From positions 62,001 through 126,000 of the forward strand of contig JABDMW010000040.1 in the NCBI GenBank assembly GCA_013001295.1: a stretch of 64,000 nt of DNA, written 5' to 3'. How positions within the stretch are numbered: the first letter of the stretch is position 1; each line of letters begins with the position of its first letter. Below are positions 51,952 through 61,391 of the stretch, piece by piece. The stretch is from Hyphomonadaceae bacterium (GTDB taxonomy: Bacteria; Pseudomonadota; Alphaproteobacteria; Caulobacterales; Maricaulaceae). Both the position numbers and the translations under genes were made by a program. Below the pieces are notes generated by a model. It was not told where the DNA came from, ran no database searches, and was given only the letters and a program-made list of their open reading frames with translations.

Positions 51952-53627
51952 TGTTCTTTCTCCTGGGCCGCTAATAATAAATGGTATTCGGTGTCCTGAC
52001 GCAGTTCCGCGAGCTCCGGATCATTGAGAATTTCCGTCATCGTATAATTGGCGTCGATGGCTCGCTTCAGCATCGCCAAGGCCTGGGTACGGTCGGCGAG
52101 AATTTCGTAAGCTACGCTCATGCGGTAAAAGACTACTGCAGGAGTCGTATCCGAAATGGGAATTCGGTTTAGTAGGTCTTGCGCTTGGTCGAGATTGCCC
52201 CGTTTGGCATTGTATAACGCGGCCCGGCTTAAATAGGTATGGCCGTCTCGACGATTATCGTATTCATTTTGCAAGAGTTGCAAAGCCCGGTCGTAAGCGG
52301 CATGAGCATCCTTCTGTTTTCCGGGCACCCAACGATAGGCATCGGCCAAATTGGCCCAATATAAATAATCATGGGAATCGCCAGTCATATCTATGGATCG
52401 TTCGAACGCTTCGGCGGACATTGCGTACTGGCCTTGAAAAAACAGGAGAGCGCCGAGATTGCTGTACAGGAGGGCTGCGTCATTGACCTCAAGCCCGTCT
52501 TGTAAAACTTTTATTGCCTCGGTTGTTTTCCCTTGGTGATGCAGGGTATGGGAAAGTTGAGCATAGGCGCGTGGATTGTCCTTGGTAAGCGTTATCGCGT
52601 GTCGGAACATCGATTCTGCTAGCTTGTTCTGGTCTCTGTCTGATAATTTATTTCCGGCAATCAAATAGAAAACAGCGTATTCAGGGTACAGAGAGATTGC
52701 TTTATCCAGTACTTTCTGCGCCTTTTCGTATTCCTTTTTTGCGAATAAAGTTCGAATCCGTCCTTCCAACGAGAACATTGAATCTGGATCAAGAATATCG
52801 GCACGGTCATAGGACTTGAGCGCCGCTTCATAATCGCCTTCGAACATCGTCGTCCATCCGACTGCGATACTGGACAATGCTAAATGTTTGTCGGCTCGGA
52901 GTGCCGCTTCCGCATTTGCTTTCGCCCGTTGCAATAATGCAGGGTCGCGCTCCAAATGCATGTATTCGCGGATCAAAGCCATAGCCAATCCAGCGCGCGG
53001 TGCAGCGTGGTCAGGGTTATCCGCGAGCATGCTGGAGAACAACAGTTGTGCCTGTGGGATGGCATCTTTGCGGGTGTAGTTTTCGACATATTCAAGCCCG
53101 GTCTGCATACGCCGTTTTTGCGGGATTTCAGAAATCGAGTTTCCGACCGGACTGATCCAGGCGACAAGCAGGCCTGCTATGACCAACCCCATCACGCCGA
53201 GCGTGCGAAACCGGAAGAACCGTTTCGGCTGTGGTGACAGCTCGACAATCTCCAGCTCGGTGAAAGGCGATGGCGCGGGTTCGGGTTCGGGTTCGGGAGT
53301 ATCCGCTTCAGCCTGCGGTTGGTCCCCGCTCTCAAGTTCCGCAATCAGCCGGTAGCCTTTGCGCGGGATGGTGATGATATGTGTATGGTTGCCGCGCGTA
53401 TCGCCGAGTGCTTTGCGCAACAGCGATATGGCGCGCGACAGTCTTTCATCGCCGCCAAATTCAACACCCCAGACGGCATCAATTAAATCATTGCGGGACA
53501 TGACGGCGTTGTGATTGTCGACCAGGACCTGGAGCAGATCCATGACTTTTGGTTCCATGGGGAAATGCCCTGCTGAACTTTCAATCAAGAGCCCGTCAAA
53601 GTCGACTTTCGCGGAACCGATCTGCAT
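51948..53627 (-). CDS. Membrane-bound winged-helix regulator with TPR repeats (CadC/ToxR-like)
   Basis: The start chosen is ATG 53627 (MQIGSAKVDFDGL), with GGGCG upstream; ATG 53678 would add 17 residues. An OmpR/PhoB-type DNA-binding domain occupies about 1-100 (FPMEPKVMDLLQVLVDNHNA, DLIDAVWGVEF, RLSRAISLLRKALGD, IITIPRKGYRL). An acidic Pro/Glu linker and one membrane helix (LGVMGLVIAGLLVAWI) follow. A C-terminal periplasmic part has about seven TPR units. Architecture implies direct transmission of a periplasmic signal to DNA. It lacks the CadC sensor. Confidence 0.87.
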   Translation of the reverse strand: MQIGSAKVDFDGLLIESSAGHFPMEPKVMDLLQVLVDNHNAVMSRNDLIDAVWGVEFGGDERLSRAISLLRKALGDTRGNHTHIITIPRKGYRLIAELESGDQPQAEADTPEPEPEPAPSPFTELEIVELSPQPKRFFRFRTLGVMGLVIAGLLVAWISPVGNSISEIPQKRRMQTGLEYVENYTRKDAIPQAQLLFSSMLADNPDHAAPRAGLAMALIREYMHLERDPALLQRAKANAEAALRADKHLALSSIAVGWTTMFEGDYEAALKSYDRADILDPDSMFSLEGRIRTLFAKKEYEKAQKVLDKAISLYPEYAVFYLIAGNKLSDRDQNKLAESMFRHAITLTKDNPRAYAQLSHTLHHQGKTTEAIKVLQDGLEVNDAALLYSNLGALLFFQGQYAMSAEAFERSIDMTGDSHDYLYWANLADAYRWVPGKQKDAHAAYDRALQLLQNEYDNRRDGHTYLSRAALYNAKRGNLDQAQDLLNRIPISDTTPAVVFYRMSVAYEILADRTQALAMLKRAIDANYTMTEILNDPELAELRQDTEYHLLLAAQEKEQ

Positions 53628-53854
53628 TTTGCGCCCGTCTAACGGCAGTAAACATGCCGCAATTGCAGTCTTGCGCATTCAGCCGTTCGAGAGAATATAC
53701 ATTAATGAACACAAAAAATCCAATAAAATCGGTGAGATACCGCGACCTAAGAAAAACCTAAGAAATCGCTCCAACCTCCCACAGGACTTACAACCTGTCT
53801 CCGCTCATGGGTTGGTTGTCATCGATTTTGGTGGCGAATTTAACGGAGCGTAAA

Positions 53855-54214
53855 ATGACTAGTTTAATCAAAATCCCCCTCACCGTCGCAGCCTTCATCA
53901 TGATTGCGGCACCAGCCCAGGCGCAAGACAGTTTCTCGGCGAAGATCAAACAATCGGCGAACGCGTCGGTAGAAGAAAACTATCGGTCCATGGAACAGCA
54001 AGCCACACGATATTGCAAACGCGAAGGCCGTCGCCTGGACGGTAGTGGCAAAGACCTTGAAGCCCGCCGGTTGGTCAAGGTGTGCATCGCACAATTGATG
54101 GACCGGGCGGTGAAGCAAATTCAGGATCCAATCCTGCTCGCCTATCATAATGAACGCAACGGTGTGGAGACCGCAGTCGTAAAAAACGAAAACACAACGC
54201 AACAGGAACGCTAA
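53855..54214 (+). CDS. UrcA-family secreted small protein, second copy
   Basis: The start is ATG 53855 with GGAG upstream. The 119-residue product has a signal peptide (APAQAQ). The mature part carries MEQQATRYCKREGRR, ARRLVKVCIAQLMDRAVKQI and PILLAYHNERN, paralleling the protein at 24054: two Cys, then A-x-x-x-I and L-x-A-Y-H. Identity between the two is low. It is divergent from the CadC-like regulator, a possible regulator of this gene, and ends in a strong terminator. Confidence 0.8.
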   Translation: MTSLIKIPLTVAAFIMIAAPAQAQDSFSAKIKQSANASVEENYRSMEQQATRYCKREGRRLDGSGKDLEARRLVKVCIAQLMDRAVKQIQDPILLAYHNERNGVETAVVKNENTTQQER

Positions 54215-54258
54215 ACGCGCCCCCTGTTTTGAGAGCCAAGCGGGGCGCAGCCCGCGAG

Positions 54259-54299
54259 GGCCGGTTCGGACAACCCTTCAATCCGAGCCGGTCTTTTTT
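54259..54299 (+). terminator. Rho-independent terminator of the second UrcA gene
   Basis: GGCCGGTTCGGA (54259-54270) pairs with TCCGAGCCGGTC (54282-54293) with two G-U pairs around an 11-nt loop, followed by TTTTTT. Confidence 0.9.
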
Positions 54300-54304
54300 A
54301 TAGA

Positions 54305-54676
54305 TTAAACGTGTTGGTCGATCAGGATCGGATTGCCGTCCGGATCCGTAATCATCAGACTGCCCGGGCCACTCGTATCCGCGTCCACGGGTTTGACGAT
54401 ATCAATCCCGGCCTCTCTTAGGTCCGCTTCCAATTCCCGGACATCGGTGAAGCTGTCAAGCGGTCCCCCACCCTGGGCCCAGCCGGGGTTAAAAGTCAGC
54501 ATGTTGCGCTCAAACATGCCCTGAAAAAGACCGATGATACAATTGTTGTTGTTGAGGATCAGCCATCCCTGCGCTTCATCACCCCCCATGGGCTTAAATC
54601 CGAGTTTTTCGTAAAATGCCTTGGACGCCTTGATGTCTTTCACGACGAGACTTGAAGAAAAATTACCGAGTTGCAT
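54305..54676 (-). CDS. VOC-family (glyoxalase/bleomycin resistance fold) protein
   Basis: The start is the ATG of MQLGNFSSSL at 54676, with GGAGAG upstream. The 123-residue protein has paired beta-alpha-beta-beta-beta modules: SLVVKDIKASKAFYEKLGFK, then VRELEADLREAGIDIV and SGPGSLMITDPDGNPILID. DPDGNPI is the usual C-terminal metal-site region. The catalytic role is unknown. Confidence 0.88.
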   Translation of the reverse strand: MQLGNFSSSLVVKDIKASKAFYEKLGFKPMGGDEAQGWLILNNNNCIIGLFQGMFERNMLTFNPGWAQGGGPLDSFTDVRELEADLREAGIDIVKPVDADTSGPGSLMITDPDGNPILIDQHV

Positions 54677-54805
54677 GACGCTCTCCATATATTGCGGGTT
54701 TGGAAAGACACTATCACAAGCGAAAAGCAGCGGCCAGTTCGCTGATGCGATCGAGCATTGAAAATTCGGCGCAAAATGTTAAGCTACAGCCTACGGGGGT
54801 AATTC

Positions 54806-55969
54806 ATGGGCTATATATTTACTGTTTTGGTTTCCACAGCCTTGTTGACGTTTTCGACAAGTCTCACGGCTTTCGCCAAAATTCCAACCGAGGTTTTAGC
54901 ACCCTACAAAGCCTATACAGCAGCCAAAGAAAAAGGCGACGATAAGGCCATTTATGACAATGCAAAAAAGGCCTGGGAAACCGCCGAAAAAGTCATGGGT
55001 GATAGCAAAACGACCGGAGATCTGGCGAATAATTTTGCCGAACTTTTTGCGCTTGGAACAAACCCTTACAAAAATTACAAACTTCGCCGTAAGGCGCGCG
55101 AGCGCAGTATCGAACTCGCCATATTTTATCCAGAGGATGAAAAATCCATCGTTGAAATCGATCGCCGTTTGAAACTGGCGGAAATGAGTTTGTCCTTACG
55201 GGCGTTCAAAGGAAACAATCGAACGGAAGTCAGTGCCAAGAATTCCGATTTTGACGCAGTCGAACGCGCTTTAAAAAAATATGATATGCTCGACAGCACA
55301 TTCGCCGGAGATTTATATGTTCTAAAATCGCGGCTTTATAATCTTCGCAAAATGTACAACAAATCAATCGAATATGCAGACCGGGCTGAGCGGGTTTACG
55401 AGTCCGCAACGGACGATCAGTTTACACACTACCCCTATGTTTTACCCCTTTATAAAGGCGACAGTTTGAAGGCCTTGAACAAGCCGGTTCAAGCGGCGCT
55501 CGAGTATCAAACCGTCATGCAAAACCTGAAAGGAAAACTTCCTGCAGACCATCCATTTATTGCAAGCGCTTTTAAAAGCTGGATGAAGTTGCGCTCTAGC
55601 CTGGAAGATGCCGGACGACTTAAGGAGGCGGAAAAAGCCGGGCTATGTGAATGTTGGCCCTATGAAGATTACAAATCAAAAGTAACCCCGTTAAAACGCA
55701 CCCCGCCCAAAATGCCGGGCGGCTTCGCAAGCGGCAAAAAATCAGGGCACGTCGTTGTCATGTTCGACGTCGATAATGACGGGAAACCATTCAACATCCG
55801 CAAAGTGAGTTCGACATCTTCGAAACTTGACAAAGCCGCGATGAAATCAGTCAAAGACTGGGAATTTTCCAAACGCAGCCCCGACGAAGCCGACAATGCG
55901 CGCAAAGATGTGAGCACAACGATCACATTCCGTCTGATGGACGCGCGCGGCAACATCCTGCCGGAGTAG
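54806..55969 (+). CDS. TonB C-terminal domain protein with TPR-like region
   Basis: GGGGGT precedes the ATG. The 387-residue product has a signal peptide (AFAK). A helical, TPR-like region (about 25-290) is followed by a TonB/TolA C-terminal domain (about 300-387): SGHVVVMFDVDNDGKPFNIR, AAMKSVKDWEFSKR, TTITFRL. There is no N-terminal TonB membrane anchor plus Pro-rich stretch, so it is not a classic TonB energiser. It is probably a periplasmic protein using the domain for protein contacts. Confidence 0.85.
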   Translation: MGYIFTVLVSTALLTFSTSLTAFAKIPTEVLAPYKAYTAAKEKGDDKAIYDNAKKAWETAEKVMGDSKTTGDLANNFAELFALGTNPYKNYKLRRKARERSIELAIFYPEDEKSIVEIDRRLKLAEMSLSLRAFKGNNRTEVSAKNSDFDAVERALKKYDMLDSTFAGDLYVLKSRLYNLRKMYNKSIEYADRAERVYESATDDQFTHYPYVLPLYKGDSLKALNKPVQAALEYQTVMQNLKGKLPADHPFIASAFKSWMKLRSSLEDAGRLKEAEKAGLCECWPYEDYKSKVTPLKRTPPKMPGGFASGKKSGHVVVMFDVDNDGKPFNIRKVSSTSSKLDKAAMKSVKDWEFSKRSPDEADNARKDVSTTITFRLMDARGNILPE

Positions 55970-56056
55970 CCACGTATTCCTGAACGCGAGCTATGCATTT
56001 CTGAAAATTGACTTCCGGCAGCCAGATCGTAGAGTGAGCGGAGCGCAGGATGCAAT

Positions 56057-57502
56057 ATGGTTAAGCTTAAAGATCGCCCGAAGCCCCGTTTTGAGGACGA
56101 CAGGTTTATTGCCGCGGTTCCTGTTCCAGACCAGCGCGAAGTTGATGACTATCGTTGGTATGACGGATTCTCAACGATTGCTGCCATTGCCAACAACCCG
56201 CTCGAGAGTTTCAACGCAGCGCAATATCGTGACCCTTACACCCAATATAAAATGTTTGGCACAGACTTTTGTGTCATCAATTGCCCGGAACTGATCCACC
56301 ATTGTTTTGTCGCCAACCGGCACAATTATAAATTCAGCGCAATCCGGCAAAGGATTTTGCGCGCCGTCATCGGCGATGGTCTGATCTCTGCGGAAGGCGA
56401 AAAATGGCAACATGCGCGCCGGGCCATGTCACCGATGTTCACACCGCGCAATGTCAAAGTATTTGCCGAGATGATGAAGCAAACAACCTTGCGCGAAATG
56501 CCGGCGGTTTTGGAAGCGGCCGCCGACAATAACGGCGAGCTGGAAATTGCCAATCCGATGGCGGCCCTGACATATTTGGTGCTCAGCGATACTTTATTTT
56601 CAGGTGACATAGACCGGGGAAAGAATGAAATCCTGCGTGATGTATCCACCGCTCTGTTGTATGTGGGGCGTCCCGATCCGCTCGATTTCATGGGCGCGCC
56701 TGATTGGGTGCCCCGGCTCACCCGGTTGCGGGGATTGAAAGCGGTTAAAAATTTAAGAGAAATGATTGCTGAATTGACCCGCATTCGCAAGACGGAGCGC
56801 GACCGCGGCGATAATCTTCCAGACGATTTTCTAACGCGGTTGCTGCAGGTCGGCGATGACGACACGCGAAGCTTCAGCGATCTGGAAGTTGAAGAGCATT
56901 TGCTGGCCTTCATCGGCGCCGGGCACGAGACAACGGCGCGTGCTCTGTCCTGGTTATTCTACTTGTTGTCCAACGACACCAATGCCAGAGACCGCCTGGA
57001 AGCAGAGGTTGATGCGCTGGATATCGACGCCGTGCCGCCAGAACAATGGGGCGACCAATTGCCGTTCGCACTCGCGTGTTTCGAGGAAACCATGCGCCTG
57101 TTCCCGCCCGCGCCGTTTATTGCCCGCACGGCGATCGAGAAAGATCAGTTTACGCGGACCGATGGCGATACGATTACGATTCCCAAAGGCACCAATTTAA
57201 TCCTGAACACGTGGCAACTGCATCGCCATAAATCCCTATGGGAACATGCGGATGCTTTTATACCCGAGCGATTCATGGGTGAAGCACGTGAAAAAATCGG
57301 CCGATTTCAATACCTGCCGTTCGGTGTCGGAGAACGGGTTTGCATCGGGCAACGTTTTGCCATGCAAGAAGCGATGATCCTCGTGGCCTTATTGGCCCGC
57401 CGCTACCGGTTTGAGTATGCGGGCAGTGATGTGCCCTGGCCCAAACTTCGCATCACCATCCAACCGGAAAACGGCATGCCGATGCGGATTACGCGACGAT
57501 AG
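56057..57502 (+). CDS. Cytochrome P450
   Basis: The 481-residue protein shows the I-helix AFIGAGHETTARALSW, the K-helix EETMRLFPP (ExxR), the PERF-type FIPERFMGE, and the haem loop LPFGVGERVCIGQRFA with Cys near 430. It is soluble, with no membrane anchor. The pattern resembles CYP102/CYP4-like fatty-acid hydroxylases rather than the typical bacterial class, but the substrate is uncertain. No ferredoxin or reductase is adjacent. Confidence 0.95.
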   Translation: MVKLKDRPKPRFEDDRFIAAVPVPDQREVDDYRWYDGFSTIAAIANNPLESFNAAQYRDPYTQYKMFGTDFCVINCPELIHHCFVANRHNYKFSAIRQRILRAVIGDGLISAEGEKWQHARRAMSPMFTPRNVKVFAEMMKQTTLREMPAVLEAAADNNGELEIANPMAALTYLVLSDTLFSGDIDRGKNEILRDVSTALLYVGRPDPLDFMGAPDWVPRLTRLRGLKAVKNLREMIAELTRIRKTERDRGDNLPDDFLTRLLQVGDDDTRSFSDLEVEEHLLAFIGAGHETTARALSWLFYLLSNDTNARDRLEAEVDALDIDAVPPEQWGDQLPFALACFEETMRLFPPAPFIARTAIEKDQFTRTDGDTITIPKGTNLILNTWQLHRHKSLWEHADAFIPERFMGEAREKIGRFQYLPFGVGERVCIGQRFAMQEAMILVALLARRYRFEYAGSDVPWPKLRITIQPENGMPMRITRR

Positions 57503-57572
57503 CTACCGCTCGACAACTGCACGTGGCGGGACTATCATCAGCGTCCATAAAAAGGCTTTCACGGGGACACAC

Positions 57573-57953
57573 ATGCACATCGTCAGCAAGATTTTGATCG
57601 GGCTCGTCGCTCTCATCCACACCTACATCCTGGTGTTTGAAATGTTTTTATGGGAAAGCCGCGGCCCGAAAGTCTTCTCGGATTTTCCTGTTGATTTGTT
57701 TGCGCCGACGAAAGTCATGGCCGCCAACCAAGGCCTGTACAACGGCTTTCTGGCCGCAGGCCTATTCTGGGCACTTTTGTTGATCAAAGACACAACGTGG
57801 AAACGCAATGTTTCCTACTTCTTCCTGGGATGCGTCGCGGTCGCGGGTATTTACGGCGCGATGACGGCATCGGTGAATATCATCTATGTGCAAGCCGTAC
57901 CGGCCATCCTTGCAATTTTGAGCTTGATGTTTTTGAAACCAAACAAAAGTTAA
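57573..57953 (+). CDS. DUF1304-family small membrane protein
   Basis: The start is ATG 57573 with GGGGA upstream; the longer frame overlaps the P450 gene. The 126-residue protein has four helices and the DUF1304 pattern: LIGLVALIHTYILVFEMFLW, NQGLYNGFLAAGLFWAL, and IYGAMTASVNIIYVQAVPA. No known function. It follows the P450 gene by 70 nt. Confidence 0.87.
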   Translation: MHIVSKILIGLVALIHTYILVFEMFLWESRGPKVFSDFPVDLFAPTKVMAANQGLYNGFLAAGLFWALLLIKDTTWKRNVSYFFLGCVAVAGIYGAMTASVNIIYVQAVPAILAILSLMFLKPNKS

Positions 57954-57958
57954 GTGAA

Positions 57959-59182
57959 TTAGATAATCGCTTTTTCAACAATGGGTTTATTGTCGGGAAT
58001 ACGGCGATAGTGAAACGGGCTTAAATCCAGGCTACGATACGATCCATATGTCAGCAGTTCCGCCGTCCCGCGCCCCATGGCTGGTGACTGTTGCAAGCCA
58101 TGACCGGAGAATCCATTTAAAAAGAAGAAATTTTCAACTTCATCATGCGGCCCCATAATCGCATTATGGTCAAATGTGTTATAGGCATAATGCCCGGCCC
58201 ATTCGCTTTGCACTTTGATCGCTTCGAATTGTGGAATGCGGGTGGCCAGGATCGGCCAGACATGGTTCTCCCAGATTTCGAAATCCATAACGAAATCATC
58301 ATAGGCCACCGCCGGATCAACATCGCTATGGCCGCCGCACTGATAGGTTCCGCCGCCATTTTCGCGCACATGAACCCCGGACGGATCGATGGTCAGAGGA
58401 AGGTCCTGATCGAGGGGTTGCTCGGCAGAGAATATCCATGAGTATCTTTTGCGCGGCTCGACCGGCACATCGATCCCCGCCATTTTTGCGGTGCGCGAGG
58501 CTCGTGGGCCGGACGCATTAAGAACTTTCCCACATGATATCACATCGCCCGACTTCAGCGTAACAGACTGGACGCGGGTCCCGTCTTTACTGTTCGACAT
58601 TGCTACGACTTCGTTGGAAATATACTCGACGCCTTTTTCCTGTGCTTGGCGGCGCCATCCGTCGAACACGGCTGTTCCGTCCCAATATCCTTCATCGATT
58701 AAATTTATGGATCCCAAGACGATGTCATCCACATTGTAAAACGGATAGGCCTGTTTGATTTCCCTAGGGGTCATCAACTGCGTCGCCGCACCGGCCTCGA
58801 GCTGTACTTTCTGGCTCGCGCGCAGCACATCGGCAAATTCTTCATGGTTCGCCAGATACATATACCCGAAACTTCTCACCGAGAGTTCGGGCACACGGTC
58901 GTCTCCGCCCATATAGTCGCGAATGTTTTTGACAAAGTCGGCTGCAAATTGTGAAATTTGAACATTCAGATGTTCGGAAAATTGCTGTCGCATGCAGGAA
59001 TTGGTATGCATGGTCGAGGAAAACTCGTAGCTCGGATCGCGTTCGACCACGAGCACAGAGCCGTTAAAATCTTTGTTGTCAGATAGGAACCAAGCCGTGG
59101 ATGATCCCATAATCGCACCGCCGACGATAACGATATCGTAAGTCGTTTTGGCAGGAGATTGCGGGTTATTCGGAATCGTCAT
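57959..59182 (-). CDS. FAD-dependent oxidoreductase (DAO/glycine oxidase type)
   Basis: The 407-residue protein has the N-terminal dinucleotide fold YDIVIVGGAIMGSSTAWFL and the loop VLVVERDPSYEFSSTMHTNS. Further features are VLNASGPRASRTAKMAGI and the C-terminal FFFLNGFSGHGLQQSPAMGR, all typical of the DAO family that oxidises amines or amino acids. It lies 21 nt after a molybdopterin oxidoreductase gene on the same strand and is probably co-expressed. Confidence 0.9.
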   Translation of the reverse strand: MTIPNNPQSPAKTTYDIVIVGGAIMGSSTAWFLSDNKDFNGSVLVVERDPSYEFSSTMHTNSCMRQQFSEHLNVQISQFAADFVKNIRDYMGGDDRVPELSVRSFGYMYLANHEEFADVLRASQKVQLEAGAATQLMTPREIKQAYPFYNVDDIVLGSINLIDEGYWDGTAVFDGWRRQAQEKGVEYISNEVVAMSNSKDGTRVQSVTLKSGDVISCGKVLNASGPRASRTAKMAGIDVPVEPRKRYSWIFSAEQPLDQDLPLTIDPSGVHVRENGGGTYQCGGHSDVDPAVAYDDFVMDFEIWENHVWPILATRIPQFEAIKVQSEWAGHYAYNTFDHNAIMGPHDEVENFFFLNGFSGHGLQQSPAMGRGTAELLTYGSYRSLDLSPFHYRRIPDNKPIVEKAII

Positions 59183-59203
59183 TCATATCCCGCAATTTAT
59201 TAT

Positions 59204-61282
59204 TTATGCGCATTCAATTTTTACGGGCACGCCATTGAGGACAGCGTTGCCCGACAGCTTATCGATGATGGACGGGTCGGTCAGATCATTGACGGAGACG
59301 CCGGGGCGTTCTTTGGCAATGGAAAGCTTCACGCCCTTTTTGCCGTGACCATAGCCATGCGGGATTGAAACCACGCCCGGCATCATTTCATCGGTAATTT
59401 CAGCCGCCAGTTCCACTTCGCCAACATCATTGGACACCCGCGCCATAGCCCCATCAGTAAGACCAAGAGCGTCCGCACTGTCGGGATGGATCATCAAGGT
59501 GCAGCGGTCCGGGCCTTTGATCAGCCGGTGGCTATTGTGCAGCCAACTATTGTTGGAACGCACATGCCGGCGGCCAATCAGCAGGAAGTCATCACACGAC
59601 GTTGATGCGAGACTTTCCTCAAATTCGTCAAGGTCCGGCATGACCATATCCGGCATGCATTCGATTTTCCCGTGCTCGGTTTTTAAGCGCTCGGGCAAGC
59701 GCGGCTTGAGCGGCCCCATATCATAACCGTTCTCATGGGCAGCGACGTCCTTGAGGCTGACGCCCTCGGGTGAAGATTTCATAATCTCGTCGAGCATCAG
59801 GCGCGGTTCGATTTTCGGCGGCGCGGTATCATTGTTGAGCACGCGAATGGCCGAGGTCAGCCCATGCAGGATTTCCCAATCGTCGAGCTCATGCTCTTCC
59901 TTCGGAAACAGGGCTTCGGAAAAACAGGCGACGTTGCGCACAGACAGCGGTGCGAAAAACAGATTGTAATGCTCTTTTTGCAACGGCCCGCACGGCGGCA
60001 GGATATAGTCGGCATGGCAAGTGGTCTCGGTGATATACATATCAATGCTGACCATCAGATCGAGCGTTTCCAAAGCCTTGCCGATATGTTGCCCGCCGGG
60101 GGCGGAAAGAACCGGATTTCCAGCCATGGTGACCAGCGCCCCGATCTGTCCCTCGCCGGGCGTGGTGATCTCTGCGGCCAGTTCGGCGGCTGGGAGTTCG
60201 CCCAGAACTTCAGGCGAGCCTTTAAGTCGCGTATGATAGCGGCCATAGGAGCCGGTGCCGCTGCGCTCAACCGGGTCAAACAGGGCGGCGGGGAACATGG
60301 TGCCCCCTTCCCGGTCGACATTGCCGGTGGCGACATTGATCATCTGGATCAGATATTGGTTGAGCGTGCCGTAGCGCACCACCGACACACCCATGCGGCC
60401 ATACATGACTGCCGGTTGCCCATTGCCGAGCTCGGCGGCTAAAGCATCGATAGCCGCGACATCGATGCCGCAATGATCAGATAAGGATTGCAGATCAAAA
60501 CTGTCGAGCCGCGCCACAAATTCCGGCCAATTGGCGAGCATATCTTCAAGGCGTCCGGGCTTGATCAGGTTCTGGTTTTTCAAGGACTTCAATACGCCTA
60601 AGAAAAACGAGGTGTCGGTGCCGGGCCGCACAAAATGATGCTCATCAGCGATCTTGGCGGTTTCCGTACGGCGCGGATCAACCACGACCAGTTTACCGCC
60701 GCGCTCCTGCATGCGCTGTATGCGTTTTTTAAAATTCGGCACGGTCCAGATCGACCCGTTCGACGCCATCGGGTTGCCGCCGACAATGACGATCATCTGG
60801 CTGCGATCAATATCGGGCACCGGATACATGGCATTGTGACCATAGACCCATTTCTGGGCGATCATGTGCGGCACCTGATCCAGAGTCGTCGCGGAATACA
60901 CGCCCTTATTGCCCCAGGCTTTCAAAAATCCGCGCATATAGAAATTGCTGGCATAATTATGGGCATTGGGATTGCCGAGAAAAATGGCCGGCACTTTCGG
61001 CCCGGCTTTAACCTCGTACAAACGTTCGGCGATTTCGCGGAACGCCCGCTCCCAGCTGATTTCCTCCCAGACTTCGCCCGTACGTTTGACCGGCCTGCGC
61101 AGCCGGTCCGGGTCATTTTGCAGATCAGGGATGGCGGTCGCTTTTGGACAAATAAAACCTTCGGACAAAACATGATCCGGATTGCCTTTGACCGACACGA
61201 CCTCGCCGTCGCGCACCGTCATCAACACCCCACAATTGGCTTCACAAATATGGCAGGTACGGGCGTGGACGAATTCGGTCAT
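59204..61282 (-). CDS. Molybdopterin oxidoreductase (DMSO-reductase superfamily)
   Basis: GAGGAGATCTCC precedes the ATG. The 692-residue protein begins with a [4Fe-4S] motif CHICEANCGV..ICPK. Cofactor-binding segments include GNPNAHNYASNFYMRGF, VIVGGNPMASNGSIW, VVVDPRRTETAKIADEHHFV, RPGTDTSFFLGVL, and the C-terminal domain LLIGRRHVRSNNSWLHNSH and SIPHGYGHG. There is no Tat signal, so it is cytoplasmic, in the assimilatory/formate-dehydrogenase-like branch. Partner subunits are not adjacent. The FAD oxidoreductase downstream may share a pathway. Confidence 0.93.
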   Translation of the reverse strand: MTEFVHARTCHICEANCGVLMTVRDGEVVSVKGNPDHVLSEGFICPKATAIPDLQNDPDRLRRPVKRTGEVWEEISWERAFREIAERLYEVKAGPKVPAIFLGNPNAHNYASNFYMRGFLKAWGNKGVYSATTLDQVPHMIAQKWVYGHNAMYPVPDIDRSQMIVIVGGNPMASNGSIWTVPNFKKRIQRMQERGGKLVVVDPRRTETAKIADEHHFVRPGTDTSFFLGVLKSLKNQNLIKPGRLEDMLANWPEFVARLDSFDLQSLSDHCGIDVAAIDALAAELGNGQPAVMYGRMGVSVVRYGTLNQYLIQMINVATGNVDREGGTMFPAALFDPVERSGTGSYGRYHTRLKGSPEVLGELPAAELAAEITTPGEGQIGALVTMAGNPVLSAPGGQHIGKALETLDLMVSIDMYITETTCHADYILPPCGPLQKEHYNLFFAPLSVRNVACFSEALFPKEEHELDDWEILHGLTSAIRVLNNDTAPPKIEPRLMLDEIMKSSPEGVSLKDVAAHENGYDMGPLKPRLPERLKTEHGKIECMPDMVMPDLDEFEESLASTSCDDFLLIGRRHVRSNNSWLHNSHRLIKGPDRCTLMIHPDSADALGLTDGAMARVSNDVGEVELAAEITDEMMPGVVSIPHGYGHGKKGVKLSIAKERPGVSVNDLTDPSIIDKLSGNAVLNGVPVKIECA

Positions 61283-61391
61283 GGAGATCTCCTCGTCACG
61301 AGTTTAACCCCAGTCTGGGAATCTATGCAATTTATTTCATATAATTCTGGGATGCGATATTTTTTCATGTTCTCGCCTCGGTAATTAAAGT

